Part shown: one piece after another, positions 16,941 through 25,325 of the stretch
How the letters are laid out: each line of letters starts with the position of its first letter
Position numbering within the stretch: the stretch's first letter is position 1
Source: Anaerolineales bacterium
GTDB lineage: Bacteria > Chloroflexota > Anaerolineae > Anaerolineales > UBA4823
Assembly: GCA_016929095.1 (NCBI GenBank)
Contig: JAFGJM010000010.1
Span: 158,843 to 222,842 of the forward strand
Direction of reading: 5' to 3'
Length of the DNA: 64,000 bases
Translations under genes and position numbers: made by a program
Notes under the pieces: generated by a model
The model's input: the letters and a program-made list of their open reading frames with translations, nothing else
Database searches by the model: none
What the model was told of the DNA's origin: nothing

Positions 16941-17840
16941 ATGGCTACTACTTCTCTTCGCAAGCAAGATGCAAAAATCGGGTTGCTTTTAGTAATTCCA
17001 AGTTTACTCATTATTTTAGGAATTACCCTGCAGCCTGTATTAAGCACGCTTTATCTCAGCTTCTTTGAAACACCGCTTTCAAGACCCACCGGTGGCGTCT
17101 TTATCGGCATCGAAAATTATTTAAGCATCATAAAAGACGATGTCTTTTGGGCGACTATTTGGCGTACGATTTATTTTACTGTGATGAGTGTAGGGATTGA
17201 ACTGATTTTCGGGGTTGCCGTCGCCCAGCTTATTCACAGCCATCCGGTCGGTTGGAAAATATTACGTACCTGCCTGATCATCCCCTGGGCTGTGCCTACC
17301 GTGGTGAACGGCGCGATGTGGCGCTGGATCTATAGCGCTGATTACGGGGCATTGAATGCACTTCTATTAAAAATTGGTATTATCGATCATTATGTGGCCT
17401 GGTTAACTGACCCTTTGACAGCCATGAACCTGGTTATTCTGGCGGATATTTGGCACAGCTTCCCGTTTATTGCCCTCATCATCCAGGCCGCGCTGGCAAG
17501 CATTCCTGAAGACCTGGATGAAGCAGCTGCCGTAGATGGCGCCAATGCGATACAACGGTTCTTTAGTATCCGTTTACCCTTATTACGCTCTGCCATTCTT
17601 ATTGCGCTGGTCATCCGTACCGTGGAAGCTTTTCGCGTCTTTGACATCATTTATGTGATCACCCGCGGCGGACCGGCGTTTGGCACCGTAGCTATTTCTT
17701 TCCTTACATATTTTGAGACCTTCACATATGGGCATGTGGGGAAGGGTTCTGCCTTATCCTTCTTGATTTCACTCTTCACTCTAGGTATGGCCATGCTCTA
17801 CATCCGATTCTTGTATAAACCGGAGGAAAGCCGGCTATGA
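16941..17840 (+). CDS. Carbohydrate ABC transporter permease, MalF/UgpA type
   Basis: 299 aa with six predicted membrane helices. The cytoplasmic EAA loop for docking the ATPase is EDLDEAAAVDGANAIQRFFSIRLPLL near residues 192-217. The start ATG at 16941 has no good Shine-Dalgarno (TTTATTTATCTAAG), unlike its neighbours, possibly another device to lower permease expression. The end overlaps the next permease by ATGA. Confidence 0.92.
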   Translation: MATTSLRKQDAKIGLLLVIPSLLIILGITLQPVLSTLYLSFFETPLSRPTGGVFIGIENYLSIIKDDVFWATIWRTIYFTVMSVGIELIFGVAVAQLIHSHPVGWKILRTCLIIPWAVPTVVNGAMWRWIYSADYGALNALLLKIGIIDHYVAWLTDPLTAMNLVILADIWHSFPFIALIIQAALASIPEDLDEAAAVDGANAIQRFFSIRLPLLRSAILIALVIRTVEAFRVFDIIYVITRGGPAFGTVAISFLTYFETFTYGHVGKGSALSFLISLFTLGMAMLYIRFLYKPEESRL

Positions 17841-18697
17841 TTCATAATCGTAAATTTTTCCAAAAAGCCGGGTTATTTTCGCTAACCCTTCCGGTTTACC
17901 TGATAATTTTTTTGCCGGTAATCTGGCTGGTTTCTTCCAGTGTATCCAACCGCTCCGATTTATTAGCTCTTCCGGCTTCGTTTTTCCCAAAGCACCCAAC
18001 GTTTGAAAATTACATCAGTATATTCAATCCCGAATTTGCCACCTCTGAAGTTTCCAAAACATTCGTCCGCACCTTAGGCAACTCATTTTTAATCAGCAGT
18101 TCGGTTACTTTTATTGCGCTTTTTGTGGGGTCATTGGCTGCTTACGCCCTGGCGCGCATCAATTTTCCCTTTCGAAAGGGAGTATTGATGGGCATCCTGG
18201 GGACGCGCATGATACCGGAAGTATCTTTGGTGATACCGTTATATCTGTTGGCTTCCCGATTGGGTTACCTCAATAAGCCTATTGTATTGATCGTTACCTA
18301 CCTTTCTTTTGCATTACCTTTTGCGATATGGATCATGACGGGCTTTTTTGAAACAATCCCGGTGGAGTTGGAAGATGCAGCCCGCATCGATGGCTGCTCG
18401 CGGATGGGGATCCTCTATCGGGTGATTTTACCCATCTCAGCGCCGGGATTGATCTCCACCTCCCTGTTTGTCTTTCTCTCAGCCTGGGATGAATTCTTCT
18501 TTGCCTTGATATTTACCAGCACCATTGCCACTAAAACTGTGCCTGTAGCCATTGCGGAATTCACCGGCCGTTATGCCGTGGATATCACGGCCATGATGGC
18601 AGGCGGCGTGATTGCAGCCATCCCGCCTGTGGTTTTGGCATTGATCTTCCAGCGTTATATCATCAGCGGGTTAACTGCCGGCGCCGTGAAGGGTTGA
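17837..18697 (+). CDS. Carbohydrate ABC transporter permease, MalG/UgpE type
   Basis: 286 aa, six membrane helices, EAA motif VELEDAARIDGCSRMGILYRVILP near residues 178-201. Forms the heterodimeric channel with the preceding permease, with which it overlaps by 4 bp; RBS GGAGGAAAGCC lies within that gene. No ATPase gene follows, so a shared MsmX/UgpC-like ATPase encoded elsewhere is presumably used. Confidence 0.92.
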   Translation: MIHNRKFFQKAGLFSLTLPVYLIIFLPVIWLVSSSVSNRSDLLALPASFFPKHPTFENYISIFNPEFATSEVSKTFVRTLGNSFLISSSVTFIALFVGSLAAYALARINFPFRKGVLMGILGTRMIPEVSLVIPLYLLASRLGYLNKPIVLIVTYLSFALPFAIWIMTGFFETIPVELEDAARIDGCSRMGILYRVILPISAPGLISTSLFVFLSAWDEFFFALIFTSTIATKTVPVAIAEFTGRYAVDITAMMAGGVIAAIPPVVLALIFQRYIISGLTAGAVKG

Positions 18698-18700
18698 TGC

Positions 18701-19675
18701 ATGGGGCAGCCGCAATATATCATTGGCATCGACCTGGGAGCCACAAATGCCAGAGTGGGTTTGATTTCCACCAATGGGAAAGCATTAGATATTCAAGCGA
18801 AAACCTTACCGACTCCCCGAAAACCTGAAACCGGTTTGCAAACCGTCATCGAGTTGACACGTTTGCTATTAAACCAGTATAAAAATCTTTCCATCGTTGG
18901 GATAGGTGCCGGTGTAACTGGCCCTGTTGACAGGCTATCGGGAACGGTGATCAATCCCTATACCGAACCAGCCTGGCAATATACCCCATTTACTGAACCT
19001 CTGCATGAGACCTTTGACTTGCCAGTAGTCCTGGAGAATGATGCCGATTCCGCAGCATTGGGGGAATATTGGCAGGGAAATGGGCGGGGCGCCGCACGGT
19101 TATATGTTGTTACAATCGGTACGGGGATAGGTACATCCTTCATCGATCATGGTAAGGTATACCGCGGTTTAGATGGCTCTCATCCGGAGGGCGGGCACCA
19201 TATCATCGATATATCCAGCGGAGTCCATTGTTATTGCGGCATGGTTGGCTGTTGGGAAAGCCTGGCGTCGGGCGAGGCATTTCAAAATTTTGCGCGCCGC
19301 AAAGCCGCCGAAGAACGGGGTTGGCTAAAGATTCTTTCTGCCAATGATATTCAAGATGTTAATACGCCGGCGGTCATTCAGGCTGCCCAACAAGGCGATC
19401 AGATTGCCTTACAGTTAGTGCAGCAGGAAGGTTATTACTTAGGTGTGGGGTTGTTGAATATCATCTCGATGTTCATGCCAGATAAGATCATTTTATGCGG
19501 CGGAATGGCCAGATATTTTGATCTGTTCGAGCCGGCTATTCGTGAAGTGATTGCCGACCACCGCTATATGGTGCCAGCCGAGAGTGTAGTCATTCAGACC
19601 GACAGCCTCGATTATTACGCCGGTGTTTACGGCGCAGCTTATGCTTTCCTGATATCGCAGCAAGAAAGTGCTTGA
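18701..19675 (+). CDS. ROK-family sugar kinase (glucokinase-like)
   Basis: 324 aa, no DNA-binding domain, hence a kinase rather than repressor. ATP-binding GIDLGATNARVGL at the N-terminus, catalytic aspartate in LENDADSAALGE, TIGTGIGTSFIDHG, and an intact zinc site HCYCGMVGCWE. It would phosphorylate the monosaccharide released by the GH4 enzyme. The gene starts 3 bp after the permease stop, so it is within the operon. Exact hexose specificity is open: glucose, allose, fructose and N-acetylmannosamine kinases all share these motifs. Confidence 0.85.
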   Translation: MGQPQYIIGIDLGATNARVGLISTNGKALDIQAKTLPTPRKPETGLQTVIELTRLLLNQYKNLSIVGIGAGVTGPVDRLSGTVINPYTEPAWQYTPFTEPLHETFDLPVVLENDADSAALGEYWQGNGRGAARLYVVTIGTGIGTSFIDHGKVYRGLDGSHPEGGHHIIDISSGVHCYCGMVGCWESLASGEAFQNFARRKAAEERGWLKILSANDIQDVNTPAVIQAAQQGDQIALQLVQQEGYYLGVGLLNIISMFMPDKIILCGGMARYFDLFEPAIREVIADHRYMVPAESVVIQTDSLDYYAGVYGAAYAFLISQQESA

Positions 19676-19706
19676 AATCATACAAATCAATGATTAGGAG
19701 AAAATA

Positions 19707-20762
19707 ATGGTAGAACGATTTCCGTTTTTAGAAGATATTCAATTACAACCTGAAGCCCTTAAAAAAGTTCTCCAGGGTTATGACTCGCGCTTATTAAAAG
19801 ATTTAAGAAGTCGTTTAGAGAAAGGCGCTTTTGACCGAATCATTCTCACCGGGATGGGCGCTTCTACTTTTGGCACTTACCCGGCCTGGTTGTACCTTCT
19901 AAAAGGCAGTCTCCCGGCGTTTTGGATGGATACCAGCGAATTACTCACTTATGCTTCCGATCTGGTGACACCGAGATCGCTGCTTTGGGTGGTATCCAAT
20001 TCGGGTAAGTCTATAGAGATCACCCGCCTGCTGGCTCAAAAGGCGAAGTTTGGCAATCCGTATCTTTTAGCCAATACCAATATTTCCGATAGCCCTCTGG
20101 CAACGCAGGCGGATTTGTATATTCCTCTATACTCGGGCGATGATTTCACCTTATCCACGCGCAGCTATGTGGGCACGCTGGCGACCACGCAATTAATGGC
20201 GTTGCAATGTGCCGGTAAATCGATCGATCGTGAGATGGAAGATTTGCAAATTACTTTACAGGGTTTACAGGACTATACAGAAAAATGGGAAGAGCATCTT
20301 CAATCGCTGGATACATTGCTAGGCAAAGTAGGTCGATTGGTTATTGTGGGGCGCGGTTTATCCTACGCATCGGCAATGGAAGCGGCATTGTGCTTCAAAG
20401 AAGGCCCGAAAATTAACGCCGAAGGGATGTCTACCGGGCAATTCTGGCACGGTCCGGTGGAACTGGCAGATGAGAGCTACATGGTGCTCTCGCTGGCAGG
20501 AGAGGCGATGACCAAAGCCGAAGACCTGCGCCTTAGCCTGAAGGCGCAATCACTGGGAGCAAAGGTTTTCTGGCTGGCGGATGCACCTGAAAAAGAAATT
20601 CCAAGCATTGTGTTGCCCAAATATCGCGGTATCGGGCTACCGATTGCCGAGATCGTCCCTATTCAATTGATTTCGATCAATGTGGGCAAGCAGACCGGAT
20701 TCCGCCCGGGTGATTTCCGTTACCTCGGCACAGTGGTGACCACCAAAAAAGAGATGTTTTAA
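19707..20762 (+). CDS. SIS-domain phosphosugar isomerase/deaminase-like protein
   Basis: 351 aa with two SIS halves similar to the isomerase part of GlmS and to AgaS/FrlB proteins: FDRIILTGMGASTFGTYPAW, LLWVVSNSGKSIEITRL (phosphate loop SNSGKS), then VGRLVIVGRGLSYASAMEAALCFKEGPKINAEGMSTGQFWHGPVEL. The GRGLSYASAMEAALCFKE block is the GlmS-like substrate-binding signature, which points to an amino-sugar or fructosamine phosphate, though the glutaminase domain is absent. RBS TTAGGAGAAAATA. Last gene of the sugar operon, followed by a terminator. Confidence 0.82.
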   Translation: MVERFPFLEDIQLQPEALKKVLQGYDSRLLKDLRSRLEKGAFDRIILTGMGASTFGTYPAWLYLLKGSLPAFWMDTSELLTYASDLVTPRSLLWVVSNSGKSIEITRLLAQKAKFGNPYLLANTNISDSPLATQADLYIPLYSGDDFTLSTRSYVGTLATTQLMALQCAGKSIDREMEDLQITLQGLQDYTEKWEEHLQSLDTLLGKVGRLVIVGRGLSYASAMEAALCFKEGPKINAEGMSTGQFWHGPVELADESYMVLSLAGEAMTKAEDLRLSLKAQSLGAKVFWLADAPEKEIPSIVLPKYRGIGLPIAEIVPIQLISINVGKQTGFRPGDFRYLGTVVTTKKEMF

Positions 20763-20778
20763 GTTTATAGACGCGCAG

Positions 20779-20809
20779 TGGGGCAGATACAAAGATCTGC
20801 CCCAATTTT
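20779..20809 (+). terminator. Terminator of the sugar operon
   Basis: 10-bp GC-rich stem (20779-20788 with 20795-20804), 6-nt loop, then AATTTTC. It lies between the converging SIS and TrmO genes. Confidence 0.75.
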
Positions 20810-20815
20810 CCCCTT

Positions 20816-20834
20816 CTTATTTATTTTCATATAA
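20816..20834 (+). repeat. Partial copy of a pyrimidine-rich dispersed repeat
   Basis: The sequence around TTATTTATTTTCATATAA matches the right half of the 36-bp repeat at 21527-21562 and 30069-30104. It lies in the gap between the SIS operon terminator and the trmO stop. Confidence 0.4.
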
Positions 20835-20853
20835 TGAATGTGAACCGCTGATT

Positions 20854-21342
20854 TTACTGTGCGTTAACAAATTCGGCTGCCCAATCGAAGTCACCTGATT
20901 CTTCCAATGATCCGGGCCAATGCTGGCACCAGGCAGGCATTTTTACATCCCGCACTCGGTCGCTGGAGGGGTGGTATGGTTTGATATCCAGAATGGGGGT
21001 TTCATTTTCGGCATCAATCCAGGGGATGATGATCAAACCGTTTTCGGTATCTACGTTCAACACATTGGTTATAGACACACAAATTGGGTTGGGGCGCAGC
21101 GGTGACCGGGTGGCGAAGATGCCCAGTTTTTCGGGGGCGTTTTTATATGGCTGTTCAGCGATCAAAACGCTGCGGTGTTCGGGCGAGTCCAGGTAATGAC
21201 TCCACCATAAAACCATCACATGGCTGAACTCATTTAGACCCAGTAAAGCATCACAGTATTCGGGATCGATCTTCAGAGCAAATCCATCTGTGCCTGCTTT
21301 TACTTGTCCAATAGGGGTTAATGTGATTCCATTTTCGTTCAT
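20854..21342 (-). CDS. trmO: TrmO-type tRNA methyltransferase (UPF0066/YaeB family)
   Basis: 162-aa protein with the TsaA-like beta-barrel: LTPIGQVKAG at the start, FSHVMVLWWSHYLD, KLGIFATRSPLRPNPICVSITNVL (the family signature) and TPILDIKPYHPSSDRV. E. coli TrmO N6-methylates threonylcarbamoyladenosine at position 37 of tRNAs that read ACY, using S-adenosylmethionine. This version is shorter than E. coli TrmO, as in many archaeal and Chloroflexota homologues, so other SAM-dependent roles are possible. The start at 21342 has GGAGAGTTAAAA upstream. Confidence 0.8.
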   Translation of the reverse strand: MNENGITLTPIGQVKAGTDGFALKIDPEYCDALLGLNEFSHVMVLWWSHYLDSPEHRSVLIAEQPYKNAPEKLGIFATRSPLRPNPICVSITNVLNVDTENGLIIIPWIDAENETPILDIKPYHPSSDRVRDVKMPAWCQHWPGSLEESGDFDWAAEFVNAQ

Positions 21343-21432
21343 TTTTAACTCTCCAAATGTAAGGATGAAATACGTTATCGTTTATCCGTTTTTATTAGTC
21401 GCTATGCTGGACGGAGAACGTCCGCATAATGT

Positions 21433-21482
21433 AAAGACTCTTATCTTCGCTCAGAGTGACAGCCTTCTTTTGGGACAGCCCC
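21433..21482 (+). repeat. Right-end fragment of the GGGGTTGTCC small inverted-repeat element
   Basis: Resembles the last 50 bp of the complete elements at 48278-48411 and 63358-63488, including TTCGCTCAGAGTGACAGCCTT and TTTTGGGACAGCCCC. The left end is not recognisable here, so this is a truncated copy. Confidence 0.6.
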
Positions 21483-21526
21483 AGGCAGGTGGAGGGAATG
21501 AGGTGGGTTCCTGGCTTCCTTTTATT

Positions 21527-21562
21527 CCTGGTTTCCTCATTAATTTTTTATTTTCATATAAG
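21527..21562 (+). repeat. Pyrimidine-rich 36-bp dispersed repeat, copy 1
   Basis: Agrees at 32 of 36 positions with 30069-30104 (starts CCTGGTTTCCT, ends TTTTATTTTCATA). A shorter degenerate unit precedes it immediately (CCTGGCTTCCTTTTATT, from 21510). It lies between converging TrmO-upstream and MerR-downstream regions. Confidence 0.6.
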
Positions 21563-21596
21563 AAATATTCCTGAATTCCTTTTCTTCCTCTTTTCT

Positions 21597-22418
21597 TTAT
21601 CCATTCTTTTTACGGACAGGCACTTGCATTTCTGTGACAGCATTTTGATCGCTGTGTTGCTGCCCAGCCTTCGGAAGTTGCAAATATATTTCCCGGTCGG
21701 GTCCGGCAATGTGATAATCATTGGCATCGACCCACTTGAGTAATGCTGCGTATGCGCCTGCCAGCCCGGTGAAGGGACCACAGTGAATCGTAAAAGCCAT
21801 TGTTTCGACTGCCGGCAGTGTATGAATATGCAGATCATCCCGCTCTCCTGGCTGTAAGGCGACGGGAGCGCAAACCTCGGCGTCGATCTCTGGCTCGCAG
21901 GCATGGTAAACCGACAGGCAGGGATTGACTGGTTCTACACCGGCTTTTTCCAATTGATTGAACAAATCGACCCAGAGAGGACCCTCATCCCAATAGCTGG
22001 GGATAATGCGGCGCACGGATGCTACAGAAAATGCAGCCACCGGTTTAAGCAACACTTCGTAAGTAAGGGGGTGGTTTTCTTGTTCGATCAAACGCAAACG
22101 GGCTTCCAGCCGTTCCATGCGGTCGAGCTGTTCTTGTACCTGGTTGCGTAATTCACTTTGCTTTAGAGTCAACATACCGCGTAGTTCCGCAGGGGAAAGG
22201 TCACCCTGCATCAGGCGGGTGATTTGCTCCAGGCTGAAGCCCAGATCTTTTAGCGCTAGAATACGGTGCAGGTGAGGCAACTGGTCGATATCGTAGTAGC
22301 GGTAGCCAGTCAGATTATCCACATCCGCCGGGTGAAGCAAACCCAGATCGTCATAATAACGCAGCGTCTGCACGGTTACCTGACTAATACGGGCGAAATC
22401 GCCAATTTTTAGCTTCAT
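21597..22418 (-). CDS. MerR-family regulator with GyrI-like effector domain (BmrR type)
   Basis: 273 aa from the ATG at 22418, which follows GGAGGCAAA. Residues 1-70 are a MerR winged helix (MKLKIGDFARISQVTVQTLRYYDDLGLLHPA, GYRYYDIDQLPHLHRILALKDLGFSLEQI), then a dimerising coiled coil to about 115 (LRNQVQEQLDRMERLEARLRLIE), then a GyrI-like small-molecule-binding domain from about 125. Such proteins bind lipophilic cations or drugs and activate by untwisting a promoter with an over-long spacer. The gene's own promoter has exactly that form, so it is almost certainly autoregulated. The regulated target may be elsewhere, or the serine hydrolase transcribed divergently. Confidence 0.9.
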   Translation of the reverse strand: MKLKIGDFARISQVTVQTLRYYDDLGLLHPADVDNLTGYRYYDIDQLPHLHRILALKDLGFSLEQITRLMQGDLSPAELRGMLTLKQSELRNQVQEQLDRMERLEARLRLIEQENHPLTYEVLLKPVAAFSVASVRRIIPSYWDEGPLWVDLFNQLEKAGVEPVNPCLSVYHACEPEIDAEVCAPVALQPGERDDLHIHTLPAVETMAFTIHCGPFTGLAGAYAALLKWVDANDYHIAGPDREIYLQLPKAGQQHSDQNAVTEMQVPVRKKNG

Positions 22419-22436
22419 TTTGCCTCCGTTACCCCT

Positions 22437-22467
22437 ACTATACACCCTATGGTAACCATAGAGTCAA
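22437..22467 (-). promoter_or_regulatory. MerR-type promoter/operator with 19-bp spacer
   Basis: On the minus strand TTGACT (22462-22467), a 19-bp spacer and TATAGT (22437-22442). The spacer contains the dyad CTATGGT-N-ACCATAG. A 19-bp spacer with a central dyad is the hallmark of MerR-activated promoters. It lies about 20 bp before the MerR start codon. Confidence 0.88.
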
Positions 22468-22660
22468 GAGGCAAAATGAACCTTTTGTTTGTTAACTCGT
22501 GTAATAGTAATGAGTTTGAAAGCCCTATATATTTGTGAAAACCCTTCACGTTTTTTTCTGATATAACGAAATAATATGCATATACTATTTCCGTTGGTTT
22601 GAAAATTAATAGAATAGTGATAGCTATCTATCCATGTATATACTTATGGGAGGTTGTTCA

Positions 22661-23782
22661 ATGAAAAGGGCAATTGTTTTAATAGCATTTTTTAGCCTCA
22701 TGCTAACGATGGTTGGAAATAGTTGTTCTTTACCGAGACATCAACCGGGATCAATTGTATACAAAGATTGCACCGGTTTGATTCCCGAATCGATTAAAGC
22801 TATGGTACGCGAAAATGTTGATAACGGTCTTAATGTCGGCATGGTAGTCGGGATTGTAGCGCCATGCGGGAGCGAGTTTTATTCCTATGGTACAACAACA
22901 CTTTCCGGCGATAAACCGGTAGACAAAAACACAATTTTCGATATCGGTTCAATTGGTAAAGTTTTCACCGCTATTCTATTAGCTGATATGGTCGAAGGCG
23001 GTGAAGTCTCATTTGATGACCCTATCGAGAAATACCTTCCCGAAAATGAAATCGTACCCACCTATAATGGTCACTCTATCACTTTATTGGATCTGGCATC
23101 TCACACGTCCGGACTGCCAAATGTTCCCGATAATTTCAACCCGGCAGATGAATTTAATCCCTATGCAGATTACACCGTTGAACAAATGTATTCTGCATTA
23201 AAGGCGATTAAATTAAAGCAAACGCCTGGTGAAAAATACGAATACTCAAATTTTGGAATGGGTTTATTGGGTCATATCCTGGCGTTACGTAGCGGGATGA
23301 GTTACGAGGAGCTGGTTATTGGACGGATCGCCAATGAATTATATATGCCTAACACGCGCTCGCTGTTATCCCCGGAAATGGAAAAACATCTGGCAACCGG
23401 ATATGATGATGGCGTGGTATTTCCGCTTTGGGATAATCCCACTCTGGCAGGCGCCGGTAATCTGCGTTCCAATACTCAGGATTTGCTTGTATTTTTAGCG
23501 GCAAATATGGGTTTAGATGATAGCAGCCTGTATAGTGCAATGCAGGTCACGCATGAGCCGCGTTTTGTGGCTAACTCTGATATTCAGGTTGGATTAGCCT
23601 GGCATATCGTCAGGCGGGATAATATCCCAATCATCGAACATCACGGCGCCACGGGAGGATATTGGGGATTCGCCGGGTTTATCGATGAAAAAAAGACTGG
23701 CGTTGTCGTTTTAACAAATACCTTCGAAGATATCGGGGAAATCGGCAGGCAGTTATTAATGGAAAGTGTTGTACAGCCCTGA
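22661..23782 (+). CDS. Serine hydrolase of the beta-lactamase/DD-peptidase (class C) family, exported
   Basis: 373 aa from the ATG at 22661 (GGGAGGTTGTTCA upstream); an in-frame ATG 27 bases earlier lacks a site. A signal peptide (1-20) ends near VGNSC, a possible but atypical lipobox. The three active-site elements are present: SxxK as SIGK in FDIGSIGKVFTAI, YxN as YSN in KYEYSNFGMGLLGH, and HxG in EHHGATGGYWGF. The family covers AmpC, esterases EstB and peptidases; none of the sequence picks one, and resistance to antibiotics should not be assumed. It is divergent from the MerR gene with about 190 bp between. Confidence 0.85.
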   Translation: MKRAIVLIAFFSLMLTMVGNSCSLPRHQPGSIVYKDCTGLIPESIKAMVRENVDNGLNVGMVVGIVAPCGSEFYSYGTTTLSGDKPVDKNTIFDIGSIGKVFTAILLADMVEGGEVSFDDPIEKYLPENEIVPTYNGHSITLLDLASHTSGLPNVPDNFNPADEFNPYADYTVEQMYSALKAIKLKQTPGEKYEYSNFGMGLLGHILALRSGMSYEELVIGRIANELYMPNTRSLLSPEMEKHLATGYDDGVVFPLWDNPTLAGAGNLRSNTQDLLVFLAANMGLDDSSLYSAMQVTHEPRFVANSDIQVGLAWHIVRRDNIPIIEHHGATGGYWGFAGFIDEKKTGVVVLTNTFEDIGEIGRQLLMESVVQP

Positions 23783-23863
23783 TGCCTGTGGGATAATTAT
23801 TAATAGTTACAGTACCATAGTTGACTTTTCCGATAAAACGAGAGAGACAGATAGGAAATATCA

Positions 23864-24379
23864 ATGAACAAAATAATCTTGGTAACCTATGCCACAAAGT
23901 ACGGTGCAACCGCGGAGATAGCCGAGCATATCGGGCAAACGTTGCGAGATGCCGGGCTGCAGGTGGATGTGCAGCCTGTCAAACAAATCCGCAATATCGA
24001 ACCTTATTCAGCCGTGGTTTTGGGCAGCGCAGTGTATATCGGCGCATGGCGCAAAGAGGCGGTAAAATTCTTGCAGCTTCATGAACTGGAGATGGCAAAA
24101 ATCCCGGTGTGGCTGTTTTCAAGTGGGCCTACGGGTGAGGGAGATCCGGTTGAATTATTGCAAGGCTGGCATTACCCCCAAAAATTACAGCCCGTTATCG
24201 ATCGGATACAACCTAAAAACATTACGGTGTTTCATGGCAGCGTCGATGAAAATAAAGCCAGCTTCATCGATAAATGGATGATCAAACAGGTAAAATCACC
24301 GCTAGGCGACTTTCGAGATTGGAACGCCATCACCGCCTGGGCACAAGGCATTGCCCAGACGCTACAAAGCAGTTCATAA
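23864..24379 (+). CDS. Flavodoxin-domain protein (HemG-like)
   Basis: 171 aa. FMN phosphate loop TYATKYGATAEIAEHI at residues 8-23, then VVLGSAVYIGAWRKEAVKFL and WLFSSGPTGEG, the pattern of menaquinone-dependent protoporphyrinogen oxidase HemG and related flavodoxins. Without other heme genes nearby the substrate is uncertain; a general flavodoxin electron carrier is equally possible. The start is 81 bp after the serine hydrolase; RBS is weak (AGATAGGAAATATCA). Confidence 0.8.
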   Translation: MNKIILVTYATKYGATAEIAEHIGQTLRDAGLQVDVQPVKQIRNIEPYSAVVLGSAVYIGAWRKEAVKFLQLHELEMAKIPVWLFSSGPTGEGDPVELLQGWHYPQKLQPVIDRIQPKNITVFHGSVDENKASFIDKWMIKQVKSPLGDFRDWNAITAWAQGIAQTLQSSS

Positions 24380-24399
24380 AGATAAATGAGGAAGCCAGG
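24378..24399 (-). repeat. Inverted partial copy of the pyrimidine-rich dispersed repeat
   Basis: The complement of this stretch (CCTGGCTTCCTCATTTATCTTT) corresponds to the left half of the 36-bp repeat at 21527 and 30069. It begins on the last bases of the flavodoxin gene. Just downstream, 24461-24486 holds a short tandem repeat of a TATAGCTTA-like unit. Confidence 0.45.
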
Positions 24400-24499
24400 A
24401 ATTTTAATAAGGAAAGCATGAAAGCAGGAAGATAATTAACTATTCACTGATAACTGCAAACTTATAGCCTATAGCTTATAGCTTATTCCCCGAGGCATC

Positions 24500-25120
24500 A
24501 TGGATTCAACACACAAAATATTGCCGATCACCCTACAAACCTGCCGAGAGGCTGCATATGTTTTAGGCTGTGCATTTGCCGACGAACCGGTATCGCTGGC
24601 AATTTATATAAACCAGACTCCTGAGGAGCGGATTCGAAACTTAGCCGTCGATTTTGCAATCGAAGTGGAAGATTGCATTCGCCGCGGTATCGCACTGCAA
24701 ATGAACCAGGCGGATAAGATCGTTGCTGTGGCTGCCATTTACCCGCCGGGCGCATATCCCTTTCCCTGGATCTTCCGGGCGCGGATGACGATGGGAGCAT
24801 TTTTGGATTATAGCCATTATAGCGTGCGGAGATTGCTGGATTGGCAGAGGTTTGCCGGTAAAATCCACCCTAAAGAGCCTCACTTCTATTTTCAATACCT
24901 GGGCGTGCGACCCGAATGCCAGGGTAAAGGTTACGGTACATTGATGATGCAGTATCTCACCGCGTTAGCCGACGAAGCCAACATGCCTTGCTACCTGGAA
25001 ACCGCCAGCGCAGGGGCGGTACCAATGTATAGGCGGTATGGTTTTGAAGTGCTGGTTGAAAAAGAAATCATTGGTGTGCATGCCTGGTTCATGTGGCGTG
25101 AACCGCACCTTTTGCCATAA
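24500..25120 (+). CDS. GNAT-family N-acetyltransferase
   Basis: 206 aa with a typical acetyl-CoA site, YLGVRPECQGKGYGTLMMQYLTALADEANMPCYLETAS (about residues 132-170), and the ending MYRRYGFEVLVEKEI. The N-terminal half (ITLQTCREAAYVLGCAFADEPVSLAIY) is the variable acceptor-binding part, so the substrate cannot be read. RBS is poor (CCCCGAGGCATC). Isolated gene; upstream is a short tandem repeat, downstream 205 bp without a gene. Confidence 0.85.
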   Translation: MDSTHKILPITLQTCREAAYVLGCAFADEPVSLAIYINQTPEERIRNLAVDFAIEVEDCIRRGIALQMNQADKIVAVAAIYPPGAYPFPWIFRARMTMGAFLDYSHYSVRRLLDWQRFAGKIHPKEPHFYFQYLGVRPECQGKGYGTLMMQYLTALADEANMPCYLETASAGAVPMYRRYGFEVLVEKEIIGVHAWFMWREPHLLP

Positions 25121-25325
25121 ATTGAAGAATGCAAGGAGAGCAAGTCTGTGTCCTGAACTGAGAATTTTCCAATGACAAGTTGTGCATAGGGAGAATTCAT
25201 AGTAATATACACAATTCAAATAACTATTTATCTTTGTTTGCTGATCATTTGGCGTGGGATTTCTTGAGCTGAATTAAAGTCTGATAGCATAAAAAATCGT
25301 TTATAAATTCTTTTGGGAAGTCACT

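Noticed and set aside
22661..23782. Antibiotic-resistance beta-lactamase
   Set aside because: SxxK, YxN and HxG motifs are shared with esterases and peptidases of the same fold, so a resistance role cannot be claimed.
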